NCBI RefSeq assembly: GCF_001513675.1
Contig: NZ_CP013859.1
Span: 1,081 to 65,080 of the forward strand
DNA length: 64,000 bases
Direction: 5' to 3'
Origin: Microbacterium sp. XT11
GTDB taxonomy: Bacteria; Actinomycetota; Actinomycetes; Actinomycetales; Microbacteriaceae
Shown here: positions 33,555 to 44,742 of the stretch, piece after piece
How the letters are laid out: each line of letters begins with the position of its first letter
Numbering within the stretch: the stretch's first letter is position 1
Translations under genes and position numbers: made by a program
The notes under the pieces: generated by a model
The model's input: only the letters and a program-made list of their open reading frames with translations
Database searches by the model: none
Told to the model about the DNA's origin: nothing

Positions 33555-35027
33555 TCAGGAGTTGAGGCCGAGCGTCGCGGCCGTGGCCTCCGTCGACTTC
33601 GCCGCCAGCGCGGGGTCGGTGTTCAGCTTCTCACCGAACGTCGGGATGAGCTCGCGCAGCGTGCTCTCCCAGCCCGGGTACTCGGCGGGGAAGCACTTCT
33701 TCAGCAGGTCGAGCATGATCGGTACCGCGGTCGATGCGCCGGGAGAGGCTCCGAGCAGGCCGGCGATCGAGCCGTCAGCCGACGACACCACCTCGGTGCC
33801 GAACTGCAGCACGCCGCCCTTCTTCGGGTCCTTCTTCATCACCTGCGCGCGCTGACCGGCGTTGATGAGCGTCCAGTCCTCGTCCTTCGCCGTCGGCATG
33901 AAGGTGCGCAGGCTCTCGACCTTCTTGCGGTGGTTCTTCAGCAGCTCGCTGACGAGGTACATGATGAGGTCGGGGTTCGCGAAGGCTACGCGCAGCATCG
34001 GCCACAGGTTGTGCGTGCGCACCTGGGTCACGATGTCGAGCATCGAACCCTTCTTGAGGAACTTCGGGCTGAAGGTCGCGAAGGGGCCGAACATGAGCGA
34101 GGCCTCACCCTCGACCACACGGGTGTCGAGGTGGGGCACCGACATCGGCGGAGCGCCGACGGACGCCTGCGAGTACACCTTGGCCTTGTGCTGCGCGACG
34201 ATCGCCGGGTTGGTGGTCTTGAGGAACTGGCCGCCGATCGGGAACACCCCGTACCCCTTGATCTCCGGGATGCGCGAGCTCTGCAGCAGCTTGAGGGCCC
34301 AGCCGCCGGCCCCGACGAACACGAAGCGCGCCGTGATCTCGTTCGGCGTGCGGCCGATCGTGTTGCGGTACTTGATGCGCCAGCGTCCGTCTTTCTGCTT
34401 CTTGAGCGAGCGGACCTCGTGGTTCACGCGCAGGTCGACGCCCGACGCCGTGAGGTGATCGAAGAGCTGGTGCGTGAGCGCACCGAAGTCGACGTCGGTG
34501 CCGCTCGGCACCCGAGTCGCCGCGAACGGCTCACCCTTGCGGCGCTTCTGCATGAGGAGCGGCGCCCACTGGTTGATGACGCGGGAGTCCTCGCTGTACT
34601 CGATGCCCGCGAACAGCGGCTGGTCCTTCAGCACCTCGTAGCGCTTCTTGAGGTACGCGACGTCTTTCTCTCCGCGCACGAACGTCATGTGCGGAGTGGC
34701 GTTGATGAACGTCGAGGGGGCGTCGAGGATGCCCTTGTCGACGAGCGACGACCAGAACTGGCGGCTCTGCTGGAACTGCTCGTTGATCGAGATCGCCTTG
34801 GCCGGGTCGAGCGGAGCATCGCCCTGCTGCGGCATGTAGTTGAGCTCGCAGAGCGCCGCGTGGCCGGTGCCGGCGTTGTTCCACGGGTTCGACGACTCCT
34901 GGGCCACATCGGAGAGTCGCTCGAAGGCGACGATCTTCCAGTCAGGCTGCAGTTCGTGCAGCAGAGTACCCAGGGTGGCGCTCATGATGCCACCGCCGAT
35001 CAGGACGACATCGACGTTCTCAGTCAC
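33555..35027 (-). CDS. mqo: Malate:quinone oxidoreductase
   Basis: The 490-residue FAD enzyme oxidises malate to oxaloacetate and reduces quinone in the membrane, bypassing NAD malate dehydrogenase. It has the dinucleotide site VVLIGGGIMSATLGTLL, NPWNNAGTGHAALCELNYMP (family signature) and VFVGAGGWALKLLQ. The start is GTG at 35027. It is in an apparent operon with tdk. Confidence 0.95.
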   Translation of the reverse strand: MTENVDVVLIGGGIMSATLGTLLHELQPDWKIVAFERLSDVAQESSNPWNNAGTGHAALCELNYMPQQGDAPLDPAKAISINEQFQQSRQFWSSLVDKGILDAPSTFINATPHMTFVRGEKDVAYLKKRYEVLKDQPLFAGIEYSEDSRVINQWAPLLMQKRRKGEPFAATRVPSGTDVDFGALTHQLFDHLTASGVDLRVNHEVRSLKKQKDGRWRIKYRNTIGRTPNEITARFVFVGAGGWALKLLQSSRIPEIKGYGVFPIGGQFLKTTNPAIVAQHKAKVYSQASVGAPPMSVPHLDTRVVEGEASLMFGPFATFSPKFLKKGSMLDIVTQVRTHNLWPMLRVAFANPDLIMYLVSELLKNHRKKVESLRTFMPTAKDEDWTLINAGQRAQVMKKDPKKGGVLQFGTEVVSSADGSIAGLLGASPGASTAVPIMLDLLKKCFPAEYPGWESTLRELIPTFGEKLNTDPALAAKSTEATAATLGLNS

Positions 35028-35156
35028 CAGACCAGTCTAGTTCGCGGGCGCGACACGGCTGACCACCCGGAACGCCCCGGGCAGAGCGGATCGGCATGGC
35101 GGGATGCATGCAGGCTATGGACGCCGTCGGGCGGATACCGCGAGGAGGCCGCCCCG

Positions 35157-36329
<1,173 letters not shown>

Positions 36330-36449
36330 CTATCGCGACCGGGACGGTGCCGGGGTCGTGATGACGGATGCGGGTGCGATCGGCGCAGCGGCCGGGGCGG
36401 CGCCGGGGGCTGCGGCCGGGCTGGTTCGGCGGCCGGTGGTTCCGGCCGT

Positions 36450-36962
36450 TCAGCGGCCAGTGCCGGCGTGGACCGTCGCCTCAGCCTCGCCGTCGAGCCC
36501 GTAGGCCGTGTGCACGGCCCGGGCTGCCTCGGCGAGATCGGCGTCGCGGAGCACGACGGAGATGCGGATCTCCGACGTCGAGATCATCTCGATGTTGATG
36601 CCGGCGGCCGAGAGCGCCTCGAACAGCGTGGCCGAGACGCCCGAGTGGGTGCGCATGCCCGCGCCGACGACCGACAGCTTGCCGATCTGGTCGTCGTGGA
36701 CGAGGTTCTGGAAGCCAACCTCGGCCTGCTCCCCGGCCAGCGCCTTGAGCGCGCCCGCGGCATCCGCCTTGGGCACCGTGAACGAGATATCCGTGCGGCC
36801 GGTCGCCGACACGTTCTGCACGATCATGTCGACGTTGGCACCCGACTTCGCGACGATCTTGAAGATCTCGGCGGCCTTGCCCGGAACATCCGGCACACCG
36901 GCGACCGTGATCTTGGCCTGGCTGAAGTCGGTGGCCACGCCGGCGACGATCGGCTCTTCCAT
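36450..36962 (-). CDS. lysC: Aspartokinase beta subunit (internal in-frame start)
   Basis: An ATG at 36962 begins [20 protein letters not shown] and is preceded by GAGGGAG six bases upstream, a strong ribosome-binding site inside the coding region. In corynebacteria and bacilli the aspartokinase is an alpha2-beta2 enzyme whose beta chain starts at the equivalent residue (MEEAVLTGVATDKS from memory). The 170-residue product would consist of the two ACT domains. Confidence 0.75.
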   Translation of the reverse strand: MEEPIVAGVATDFSQAKITVAGVPDVPGKAAEIFKIVAKSGANVDMIVQNVSATGRTDISFTVPKADAAGALKALAGEQAEVGFQNLVHDDQIGKLSVVGAGMRTHSGVSATLFEALSAAGINIEMISTSEIRISVVLRDADLAEAARAVHTAYGLDGEAEATVHAGTGR

Positions 36963-37730
36963 TGCTGCTCCCTCGGATTCGCGGGGGTTCTTCATGCCCT
37001 CGCCCAGAACGAATGTGCCCTCTGCCGACGAGAAGGTCGACCGGGCGTGGATCAGGACGCCGTGACGGCGTGCGTACTCGACGGCGCGGATATAGAGCAC
37101 CTTGGCGCCGTTGGCGGCGAGCTCGAGCATCTCCTCGCTCGAGATGTGGTCGAGCTTCTGAGCGAGCGGGATGACGCGAGGGTCGGCGGTGAAGATGCCG
37201 TCGACGTCGCTGTAGATCTCACAGACGTCCGCGTCGAGCGCCGCGGCCAGAGCGACGGCGGTCGTGTCGGAGCCGCCGCGCCCGAGCGTGGTGATGTCAC
37301 GCGTATCGCGGTTGAAGCCCTGGAAACCCGCCACGATGACGATGGCGCCCTCGTCGAGCGCTTCGCGCAGACGCACAGGGGTGACGTCGACGATGCGGGC
37401 CGCGCCGTGCTGGGAGTCGGTGATCATGCCGGCCTGGCTGCCTGTGAAGGAACGCGCCTCGAAGCCCATGGAGTGGATGGCCATGGCGAGGAGCGCCATG
37501 GAGATGCGCTCACCGCTCGACAGGAGCATGTCGAGCTCGCGCGGAGCCGGAATGGGCGCCACCTCGTTCGCCAGGTCGAGCAGCTCGTCGGTCGTGTCGC
37601 CCATGGCGCTGACCGCGACCACGACGTCATGTCCGGCACGACGCGTGTCGACGATGCGCTTGGCGACGCGCTTGATGCTCTCTGCGTCGGCGACGGACGA
37701 GCCGCCGTACTTCTGCACGATGAGGGCCAC
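36450..37730 (-). CDS. lysC: Aspartokinase, alpha subunit (full length)
   Basis: The GTG at 37730 has GGAG five bases upstream and gives the conserved [15 protein letters not shown] start. A GTG six bases earlier is less well placed. The 426-residue protein has the kinase domain (about 1-250, with [21 protein letters not shown] and [13 protein letters not shown]) and two ACT domains (about 260-420) for Lys/Thr feedback. An internal start within the same frame should yield a separate beta subunit. It catalyses the first step of the aspartate pathway. Confidence 0.95.
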   Translation of the reverse strand: MALIVQKYGGSSVADAESIKRVAKRIVDTRRAGHDVVVAVSAMGDTTDELLDLANEVAPIPAPRELDMLLSSGERISMALLAMAIHSMGFEARSFTGSQAGMITDSQHGAARIVDVTPVRLREALDEGAIVIVAGFQGFNRDTRDITTLGRGGSDTTAVALAAALDADVCEIYSDVDGIFTADPRVIPLAQKLDHISSEEMLELAANGAKVLYIRAVEYARRHGVLIHARSTFSSAEGTFVLGEGMKNPRESEGAAMEEPIVAGVATDFSQAKITVAGVPDVPGKAAEIFKIVAKSGANVDMIVQNVSATGRTDISFTVPKADAAGALKALAGEQAEVGFQNLVHDDQIGKLSVVGAGMRTHSGVSATLFEALSAAGINIEMISTSEIRISVVLRDADLAEAARAVHTAYGLDGEAEATVHAGTGR

Positions 37731-38197
37731 GTTCACTCCCTGGGATGTCGGGCGGATCCGCCCACGCTCATTCTACGGAGCGCGCGTATGCCGCTTCGCG
37801 CATGTGACGGGCGCGGGCGGGCGCGGCGCGGGGGTGCAGGCGGGCGCGGGGCGGGGGCGGGCGCGGCGGTGCGGGCGGGCGGGGCGGCGCCGGGCCGGGC
37901 GCGGGGCGGGGCGGGGGTGCAGGGCGTGGGGCGCGCGGGGGCGGGGCGGCGCGGGGCCGGGCGGTTCGAAACGTCGGAGTTTCCGGCCGACACGCCGCGC
38001 CGAGGCATCCGGATGCGGCGTGTCGCCCCGCGACTCCGACCTTTCGTACCGAGCCGCACGCGGATGCCGCGACTGGCGCGCGACGGCGGGCGAGCCGCAA
38101 GCGGATACCGCGACTGGCGGGCCACGGCGGGCACGGCGGGCGAGCCACGGCGGCGGCAGCGGGCCTCGGCAGCGGGCTACGGCAGCCCGCGGCGGGG
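37731..38197. other. 467-base intergenic region, strongly G-rich on the plus strand
   Basis: From about 37797 to 37970 nearly all bases are G or C with G dominating on the plus strand (many GGGCGCGGGCGG-type runs). From 38040 to 38160 there are imperfect direct repeats around GCGGATGCCGCGACTGGCG and GCGGATACCGCGACTGGCG. Close to lysC lie a -10 TAGAAT (37775-37770) and the palindrome GGGCGGATCCGCCC (37750-37763). Open frames here are composition artefacts. I see no gene. Confidence 0.7.
37750..37775 (-). promoter_or_regulatory. lysC: lysC promoter -10 and adjacent palindrome
   Basis: TAGAAT (37775-37770) predicts a transcript start near 37763, about 33 bases before the GTG. The perfect 14-base palindrome GGGCGGATCCGCCC covers 37763-37750, at the start point, and could be an operator. 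No convincing -35 or lysine riboswitch is seen. Confidence 0.4.
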
Positions 38198-39115
38198 TCA
38201 GGGGGCCGGAGGCAGCGGAGCGGGAGCCGCGGGGCGGAGGCGTCCGCCGGTGCCGGCGAACCAGCATCCGATGATGATGAGCGGGAATCCGATCAACAGG
38301 CCCGGTGTCAGAGGCTCTGCCAGCACGATCGCGCCGAGGATGATCGCGACGACGGGGTTGACGTACGTGAACAGCGGAGCGCGCACCGGACCGACCTCGC
38401 GGATGAGTGCGAAGAAGGCGAGGAACGCGACAGCCGTGCACACGACGGCAAGGGCGAGCAGCGCACCGATCGACGGCAGCGTGGGCACCTGGTGCTGGGT
38501 GAGCAGACCGATCGGCAAGTAGAGGATGCCGATCATGAGGAGCGACAGCGTGATCACGCCGAGCGAGGGCACGTCGCCGAGCTTGCGCGCGACGATGAAA
38601 GGGGCGATCGCGTAAAGGATCGCGACGAGCAGCACCTCCGCCGCAGCCAGCAGGCTCACCTCACCACCGAACAACCCGGGTCCGGCGACGACGATCGCGA
38701 CCCCGACGAACCCGACGACGAGGCCGATGGCGCGGGCGGGCCGCAGCACCCCGCGGTCTCCCCCGCCGAGGGCGATGAGCGCGGCGAACAGGGGGACCGT
38801 GGCGACGAGGAGTCCTGTCATTCCCGAAGGCAGGGTCATCTCGGCATGGCCGAGCAGGAGGAACGGTCCGGCCATCTCGACCGCGCCGAACGCCAGCACC
38901 CACGGCCACAATCTGAGCGCAGCCTTCAGAGCGCCGGAGCGGATCGCGAACGGCAGGAGCAGAAGCGCCGCGATGAGAGTGCGACCGGCGACGATCGCCG
39001 GCGGGGAGAACGACTCGACCGCGACGCTGATGAACAGGTACGGCACGCCCCACAGGAGGCACATGGCGGCGAACAGCAGCCATCCGCGCCGGGTGAAACC
39101 GGAGTGCGTGTTCAC
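38198..39115 (-). CDS. EamA-family drug/metabolite transporter
   Basis: The 305-residue membrane protein has about ten predicted helices in two EamA halves, with [20 protein letters not shown] in the first and [20 protein letters not shown] in the second. It belongs to the DMT superfamily, exporters of amino acids or metabolites. The substrate is unknown. The GTG start overlaps the recR stop. The C-terminal tail is Pro/Ala-rich. Confidence 0.85.
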   Translation of the reverse strand: MNTHSGFTRRGWLLFAAMCLLWGVPYLFISVAVESFSPPAIVAGRTLIAALLLLPFAIRSGALKAALRLWPWVLAFGAVEMAGPFLLLGHAEMTLPSGMTGLLVATVPLFAALIALGGGDRGVLRPARAIGLVVGFVGVAIVVAGPGLFGGEVSLLAAAEVLLVAILYAIAPFIVARKLGDVPSLGVITLSLLMIGILYLPIGLLTQHQVPTLPSIGALLALAVVCTAVAFLAFFALIREVGPVRAPLFTYVNPVVAIILGAIVLAEPLTPGLLIGFPLIIIGCWFAGTGGRLRPAAPAPLPPAP

Positions 39116-39705
39116 AGGACGCGCCGGCCTTCGAAGGCCCGGCCGAGCGTGACCTCGTCGGCGTACTCGAGGTCACCGCCCACGGGCAGCCCCGATGCCA
39201 GGCGCGAGACGGTGATCTGCATGGTGGTGAGCAGGCGGCTGAGGTAGCTCGCCGTCGCCTCGCCTTCGAGGTTGGGGTTCGTGGCGAGGATGACCTCCTG
39301 CACGGTGCCGTCGGCGAGGCGCGTCATCAGCTGGGCGATGCGAAGGTCGTCGGGGCCGATGCCGGCGATCGGGCTGATCGCTCCGCCGAGCACGTGGTAG
39401 AGCCCCCGGAACTCGCGGGTGCGCTCGATCGCCGCGACGTCTTTCGCATCTTCGACGACGCAGATCAGCGCCGCGTTGCGCCGCGGGTCGCGGCAGATGG
39501 CGCACCTGTCCTGTTCGGCGACGTTGCCGCAGATCTCGCAGAAGCGCACGCGCTCACGGATCTCGGTGAGCAGCTCGGCGAGCCGTGCGACGTCGAACGT
39601 CGGCGTCTGCAGGATGTGGAACGCGATGCGCTGGGCGGACTTGGGTCCGATACCCGGCAGCCGACCGAACTCGTCGATCAGCTCCTGGACGATGCCGTCG
39701 TACAT
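39112..39705 (-). CDS. recR: Recombination protein RecR
   Basis: The 197-residue protein has the N-terminal helix-hairpin-helix ([20 protein letters not shown]), the zinc finger [16 protein letters not shown], and a Toprim domain with [19 protein letters not shown]. It forms a DNA clamp that helps RecO load RecA. The ATG overlaps the dnaX stop, the usual dnaX-recR pair. Confidence 0.95.
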   Translation of the reverse strand: MYDGIVQELIDEFGRLPGIGPKSAQRIAFHILQTPTFDVARLAELLTEIRERVRFCEICGNVAEQDRCAICRDPRRNAALICVVEDAKDVAAIERTREFRGLYHVLGGAISPIAGIGPDDLRIAQLMTRLADGTVQEVILATNPNLEGEATASYLSRLLTTMQITVSRLASGLPVGGDLEYADEVTLGRAFEGRRVL

Positions 39706-42170
39706 CAGGAGAACCTCGTGGGGGGCTCATAGGGCTCTTCGCGCACGAACGTGGCGCCGAGCACCTGGCGGATCACTGCTTCGCCGTATCGCTGCACTCC
39801 CCCGGACGGGGCGCGTTCGGTGACGACGGGAGTCTTCGGCTGGGCCGGCGGAGCGGATGGAGCGGAGACATCGGATGCCGGAGCGGCCGGTGCAGCGCCC
39901 CCGCCCGGACCAGCCGGTCCTCGATTCGTCACCGGACCGGCGGACGAATGTCCCGACGATGCCGGACCGGCGGATGCATATCCCGACGGTGCCGGACCGG
40001 CGGATGCATATCCCGACGGTGCCGGACCGGCGGACGAATATCCGGCCGGCGGCGCGGCAGGCTCGTACGCCGGATCGTAGGGCGGTTCGTCGTCATAGAA
40101 CGGCGGCTCGTCGGGATACGGCGGCGGGTCGCCCGCCGCGGATTCCGGTGCCCTTCCCGCAGCGCCGCTCTCCGCGGGCTGCGATGGGCCGGATGCTGCA
40201 CCGACGCCGGCACCCGGATGCGCACCCGCTGCGGAGGCGGCCGAGCCGACGCCCTTCGGCACCATCGCGTCGGCGACGTGACCAGCAGCGGCGGCCGACG
40301 ACAGCGGCACGGCGGCGGATGCGGAGCCGGATGCGGAGCCCGGCGCGTCGGCCGGCGCGGCGTCGGAGGACGGGATGCGAGCCACCGCCCATTCGGTGAC
40401 GGGCGCCGCGTCGGCGCGGACCTGGGGTCGGGCGGAGCCCGCTGACGCAGGCTCCGATGCAGAGCCCGGGTCGCCGGGAGCCGACGCGGCGGGCCCGCCA
40501 GACGACTGGCGAGGCGCGCCGCCAGGCGGCATCGGCGCTGGACGGTATTTGACCCTGACACCCACCTCCTGCTCGATCGCCGAGCGGAGGTGGTCGGACG
40601 GGCCGGAGCCCGGGGTCGCACCCTTGAACTTCTGCACGTCGTGCTGACTGGTGAACCCGAGCGTGAGCACCTCGGATTCTTCGTCATAAGCGAGCGGCTG
40701 CACTGCGGTGGCGAGCAGCCACGACGTGCGGCTGATCCCTTCGAGGCGCGACAGCACCGACGGCCAGGCCGACGAGATGCGCTCGAAGGTCACGGGGCCG
40801 GTCGCGGCAGGCTCGGGGATCGCCGCGCCAGGCGTCGTCGCGCTCGGCGCAGCCTGGGCGTCAGGCGTCTCAGACGCGTTCGGCGCTCCTGCCGCCTGGC
40901 CAGCCGACGCACTGGCTCCAGAGGCGGGTGCCTGCGCCGCGGCCGCCGCAGCGATCGACGCGGCCGCCGTACCGGGGATCCCGGTCACGGCAGACGAAGG
41001 CCGCGTCGCAGACGCGGGGGCGATCGTTCCCGGCGACGGCGCCGCCGCGGCATCCGCCCCTGCCAGCACCCGCGCCACCATGAGCTCAAGGTGAAGCCGA
41101 GGGGAGGTCGCACCCGTCATGTCGTCGAGCGCGGCGCTGACGAGATCTGCCGTGCGCGACAGCCGCGCGGAGCCGAAGGCATCGGCCTGCGCCCGCATGC
41201 GCTGCAGCTCGTCGTCGGCCACGCCGCGGAGCACTGCAGAGGCTCCCGATCCGACCGCGGCGATGACGATGAGGTCGCGCAGCCTCTCGAGCAGATCGTC
41301 GACGAACCGTCGTGGGTCCTGTCCGGTCTGCACGACCTTGTCGATCGCCGGGAAGGCCGCAGCCGCATCGCCCGCGGCGAGCGCGTCGACGATCTCGTCG
41401 AGCACCGTGGCATGCGTATAGCCGAGCAGAGCGACAGCGCGCTCGTAGGCCACCGTGACCGTCTCGGAGCCGGCAGCCGAATCGGATCCGGCGATCAGCT
41501 GGTCGAGCAGCGACAACGTGTCACGCGGGGAGCCGCCGCCGGCGCGCACGACGAGCGGGAGCACGCCCTGCTCGACCACGACGCCCTCTTCTGCGCACAG
41601 CTTCTCGACGTACTCGAGCATGGCCGCCGGAGGCACGAGGCGGAACGGGTAGTGGTGGGTGCGCGACCGGATGGTGCCGAGGACCTTCTCGGGCTCGGTC
41701 GTGGCGAAGATGAACTTGACGTGCGGCGGCGGCTCTTCGACGAGCTTCAGCAGGGCGTTGAACCCCTGCGGCGTGACCATGTGCGCCTCGTCGAGGATGA
41801 AGATCTTGTACCGGTCACGGCTCGGCGCGAAGGTCGCGCGCTCGCGGAGGTCGCGCGCGTCGTCGACGCCGTTGTGGCTCGCGGCGTCGATCTCGACCAC
41901 GTCGAGCGATCCGCCGCCCGCGCGCGAGAGCTCGACGCAGCTGGGGCACGTGCCGCACGGGGTGTCGGTCGGCCCCTCCGCGCAGTTGAGGCAGCGCGCG
42001 AGGATGCGGGCCGATGTCGTCTTTCCGCAGCCGCGCGGGCCGGAGAACAGGTAGGCGTGCCCGACGCGGTCGCCGCGGAGGGCGGTCATCAGCGGCTCGG
42101 TCACCTGGGACTGCCCGATCATCTCGCCGAAGGACTCGGGCCGGTAGCGGCGGTAGAGGGCTGTGGTCAC
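39705..42170 (-). CDS. dnaX: DNA polymerase III gamma/tau subunit
   Basis: The 821-residue protein is the clamp-loader motor. It has a P-loop [11 protein letters not shown], a four-cysteine zinc site ([19 protein letters not shown]), the DEAH-like LDEAHM and [11 protein letters not shown]. From about residue 380 on it is a long Ala/Pro/Ser/Gly-rich tau-type extension with a tandem repeat. No slippery A-tract for a gamma-generating frameshift is evident, as expected in actinobacteria. Confidence 0.94.
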   Translation of the reverse strand: MTTALYRRYRPESFGEMIGQSQVTEPLMTALRGDRVGHAYLFSGPRGCGKTTSARILARCLNCAEGPTDTPCGTCPSCVELSRAGGGSLDVVEIDAASHNGVDDARDLRERATFAPSRDRYKIFILDEAHMVTPQGFNALLKLVEEPPPHVKFIFATTEPEKVLGTIRSRTHHYPFRLVPPAAMLEYVEKLCAEEGVVVEQGVLPLVVRAGGGSPRDTLSLLDQLIAGSDSAAGSETVTVAYERAVALLGYTHATVLDEIVDALAAGDAAAAFPAIDKVVQTGQDPRRFVDDLLERLRDLIVIAAVGSGASAVLRGVADDELQRMRAQADAFGSARLSRTADLVSAALDDMTGATSPRLHLELMVARVLAGADAAAAPSPGTIAPASATRPSSAVTGIPGTAAASIAAAAAAQAPASGASASAGQAAGAPNASETPDAQAAPSATTPGAAIPEPAATGPVTFERISSAWPSVLSRLEGISRTSWLLATAVQPLAYDEESEVLTLGFTSQHDVQKFKGATPGSGPSDHLRSAIEQEVGVRVKYRPAPMPPGGAPRQSSGGPAASAPGDPGSASEPASAGSARPQVRADAAPVTEWAVARIPSSDAAPADAPGSASGSASAAVPLSSAAAAGHVADAMVPKGVGSAASAAGAHPGAGVGAASGPSQPAESGAAGRAPESAAGDPPPYPDEPPFYDDEPPYDPAYEPAAPPAGYSSAGPAPSGYASAGPAPSGYASAGPASSGHSSAGPVTNRGPAGPGGGAAPAAPASDVSAPSAPPAQPKTPVVTERAPSGGVQRYGEAVIRQVLGATFVREEPYEPPTRFS
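39931..40050 (-). repeat. dnaX: Four 30-bp tandem repeats in the dnaX tail
   Basis: Units at 39931, 39961, 39991 and 40021 share GCCGGACCGGCGGA; the second and third are identical over all 30 bases. They encode [14 protein letters not shown] decapeptides. The expansion is in frame, in the disordered tau region. Confidence 0.88.
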
Positions 42171-42216
42171 CAGAACAGCCTAAGCCGTGCCACGGACACT
42201 CGGCATTCCCCCGCGA

Positions 42217-42244
42217 ACCCCGCCGGGATGAGGCCGGCGGGGGT
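42217..42244 (-). terminator. Terminator after the GH65 gene
   Basis: ACCCCGCCGG (42217-42226) pairs with CCGGCGGGGGT (42234-42244) across a seven-base loop, just downstream of the GH65 stop and before dnaX. There is no T-tract. Confidence 0.5.
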
Positions 42245-42258
42245 CGCGGCGGTCCGGG

Positions 42259-44742
42259 TCAGTCCTCGACGCCGATCACCGGGATCGAGGTCGTGATCAC
42301 AGGCACGGATGCCGACAGGCGGGTGCCGTCGTCGCGTCGCGCGTCTTGGAACTGCCGCAGCGTCGGGCGTCCGGGGATGACCGGGCCCTGGTCGGCGAGC
42401 GGCACGACGGCCGGAGCCTCGGTCGTCGCGATATACGTCATGTCGCGGACCGTGAACGGCACCGGGGCGCCCGAACGGACCTCGACCGTGAGTGTGTCCC
42501 GCGTCACCGTGACCTGCAGCGCCGACCCCTGCCACTGCAGCGGGTACGACAACGAGGGCCACGCCTCCGGCAGACGGGGGTCGAAGCTCAGCTCGCCGGC
42601 ATAGTCGCGCATGCCTCCGAAGCCGCACACGAGCGCCGTCCACACCCCACCGGCCGACGCGACGTGCACGCCGTCGGCCGCGTTGTGGTGCAGGTCGTGC
42701 AGGTCGACGTAGATCGACTGCTCGAAGTACTCCAGGGCGAGGTCCTGATAGCCGACCTCGGCCGCCATGATCGACTGGACGACCGCCGACAGAGTCGAAT
42801 CGCCCGTGGTCAGCGGGTCGTAGTACTCGAAGTCGGCGAGCTTCTCGGCATCCGTGAAGTGGTTGCCCTGCAGGAACAGGGCGAGCACGACATCCGCCTG
42901 CTTGAGCACCTGGAACCGGTAGATCACGAGAGGGTGGAAGTGCAGCAGCAGCGGACGCTGATCCGCCGGCGTGTGCGCCAGGTCCCACACCTCACGCTCG
43001 AGGAACAGGGAGTCCTGCGGGTGGATGCCCAGCGACTCGCTGTACGGGATGAACATCGCCTCGGCGGCGCGCTCCCACTCCGCCGCCTCGCCGGGGCCAA
43101 GGCCGGTGCGCTCAACGAGGCGCGCGTAGTCCTCGGGGAACAGCTCCTCGATCTCGCGAACGACCTTCGCCGCGTAGCGGAGGTTGTAGCGCGCCATCAC
43201 GTTCGTGTAGAGGTTGTCGTTCACGACGGTCGTGTACTCGTCGGGACCCGTGACACCGTGGATGTGGAACGTCTCCCCCGAGCCGTTCGCCGACCGCCAG
43301 AAGCCGAGGGTCGTCCACAGCCGCGCCGTGTCGACGGCAATGTCGGCGCCTTCGCGGCGCAGGAACTCCTCGTCGCCCGTTGCCCGCACGTACTTGCCGA
43401 GAGCGAAGCTGATGTCGGCGTTGATGTGGTACTGCGCCGTGCCCGCCGCGTAGTAGGCCGACGCCTCCTCACCATTGATCGTGCGCCACGGGAAGAGCGC
43501 GCCCGCCTCGTTGAGCTGTGCCGCGCGACGCCGCGCCGCCGGAAGCATGAGCACGCGAGCGCGCAGGGCGTTGCGGGCCCACTGCGGCGAGGTGTATGTG
43601 AGGAACGGGAGCACGTAGATCTCCGTGTCCCAGAAGTAGTGGCCGCTGTACCCCGAACCGGAGACACCCTTCGCCGCCACTCCGCTGCCGTCGGCCCGTG
43701 CCGACGCCTGGGCGAGTTGAAGCAGGCACCAGCGCGTCGCCTGCTGCAGGTCGTCGTGCCCGGCGATCTGCACATCGCTGCGCGACCAGAACGCCGAGAG
43801 CCACTCCTCCTGGCGGCGGAACTGCTCGTCGATGCCCTCCACAACGACACGGTCGAGGGTACGGCGGCAGCGGTCGACGAGCTCGCGGGGCGGGACCCCG
43901 CGCGACGTGTGGTAGCTCACGACCTTCGTGATGCGAATGGGCACGCCGGCCTTCGCCTGCACGCGGAAGACGTTCTTCGCGATGTCAGGCTCGATGAGCG
44001 TGCGGGCCGTGTACTCGTTCTCGGTCTCGATGAGGTGGTCGGCGACCACGGCCACCGTCATCCCGGATGCCGCGACCCGGTACGACAGCGCGGAGCGCAG
44101 GCCGTCCTGCCAGAACTCGTCGGGCTGCAGCACGCGGTCGGCGATCTTCTCGGCCTTGCGCGGGTCGAAGCCAGCCGCCTGCGCTGCCGCGGGGGTTCCC
44201 GCGTAGACGCCGGCGCCGTCCTGACGGTTCAGCAGCTGGCAGCTCACCGTGACCGGAGCATCCGAGTTCTCGACGACGACCTCGAGCCGGAGGATCGCGA
44301 GGTGCCGCTCCTCGAAGCTCACGATGCGCTCGTCGCGGATGCGCACGCGCTTGCCCGACGGCGTCTCCCACACGACGACGCGCTCGAGCACACCGGTGCG
44401 CATGTCGAGCGTGCGGCGATAGTCGCGCACATCGGCGTCGTCGAAGGAGATCGGCTCGTCATCGACGTACACGCGCATGACCTTCGCATCGGGCGCGTTG
44501 ACGATGGTCTGCCCCACCTCGGCGAACCCGTACGCCTGCTCGGCATGGCGGATCTGCCAGGTCTCGTGCAGCCCGTTGATGAAGGTGCCGTGCTCGTGCG
44601 CACCTCGGCCCTCGATGTGGTTGCCTCGCAGGCCCAGGTAGCCGTTCCCGACGCCGAACAGCGTCTCGCCCATCCCGTCTTCGGAATAGCGCGTCTCGAT
44701 CAGACGCCAGGGGTCGACGGGGAAGCGGTCGCGGTCGATCAT
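42259..44742 (-). CDS. GH65 family glycoside phosphorylase
   Basis: The 827-residue protein has the GH65 three-domain build: an N-terminal beta-sandwich (LFGVGNGYLGLRGNHIEG), a linker, an (alpha/alpha)6 barrel with YSGHYFWDTEIYVLPFL and the catalytic acid Glu in GVTGPDEYT, and a small C-terminal beta domain. The family cleaves trehalose, maltose, kojibiose or nigerose with phosphate to give beta-glucose-1-phosphate. The adjacent beta-phosphoglucomutase-like gene supports a phosphorylase. The exact disaccharide is not decidable here. It overlaps the phosphatase-like gene upstream by four bases. Confidence 0.9.
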   Translation of the reverse strand: MIDRDRFPVDPWRLIETRYSEDGMGETLFGVGNGYLGLRGNHIEGRGAHEHGTFINGLHETWQIRHAEQAYGFAEVGQTIVNAPDAKVMRVYVDDEPISFDDADVRDYRRTLDMRTGVLERVVVWETPSGKRVRIRDERIVSFEERHLAILRLEVVVENSDAPVTVSCQLLNRQDGAGVYAGTPAAAQAAGFDPRKAEKIADRVLQPDEFWQDGLRSALSYRVAASGMTVAVVADHLIETENEYTARTLIEPDIAKNVFRVQAKAGVPIRITKVVSYHTSRGVPPRELVDRCRRTLDRVVVEGIDEQFRRQEEWLSAFWSRSDVQIAGHDDLQQATRWCLLQLAQASARADGSGVAAKGVSGSGYSGHYFWDTEIYVLPFLTYTSPQWARNALRARVLMLPAARRRAAQLNEAGALFPWRTINGEEASAYYAAGTAQYHINADISFALGKYVRATGDEEFLRREGADIAVDTARLWTTLGFWRSANGSGETFHIHGVTGPDEYTTVVNDNLYTNVMARYNLRYAAKVVREIEELFPEDYARLVERTGLGPGEAAEWERAAEAMFIPYSESLGIHPQDSLFLEREVWDLAHTPADQRPLLLHFHPLVIYRFQVLKQADVVLALFLQGNHFTDAEKLADFEYYDPLTTGDSTLSAVVQSIMAAEVGYQDLALEYFEQSIYVDLHDLHHNAADGVHVASAGGVWTALVCGFGGMRDYAGELSFDPRLPEAWPSLSYPLQWQGSALQVTVTRDTLTVEVRSGAPVPFTVRDMTYIATTEAPAVVPLADQGPVIPGRPTLRQFQDARRDDGTRLSASVPVITTSIPVIGVED

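Noticed and set aside
37731..37790. Lysine riboswitch before lysC
   Set aside because: The leader predicted from the -10 is only about 30 bases, too short for a lysine aptamer.
37733..38441. Several Pro/Arg/Ala-only frames in the region upstream of lysC
   Set aside because: They come from extreme G+C with no start signals and overlap each other on both strands.
39931..40050. Regular 30-bp repeats suggesting a CRISPR array
   Set aside because: The units are contiguous with no spacers and lie in frame in dnaX.
39705..42170. Programmed frameshift for a gamma form of dnaX
   Set aside because: No A-run or following stem is seen in the coding strand; the tail is GC-rich repeat sequence.
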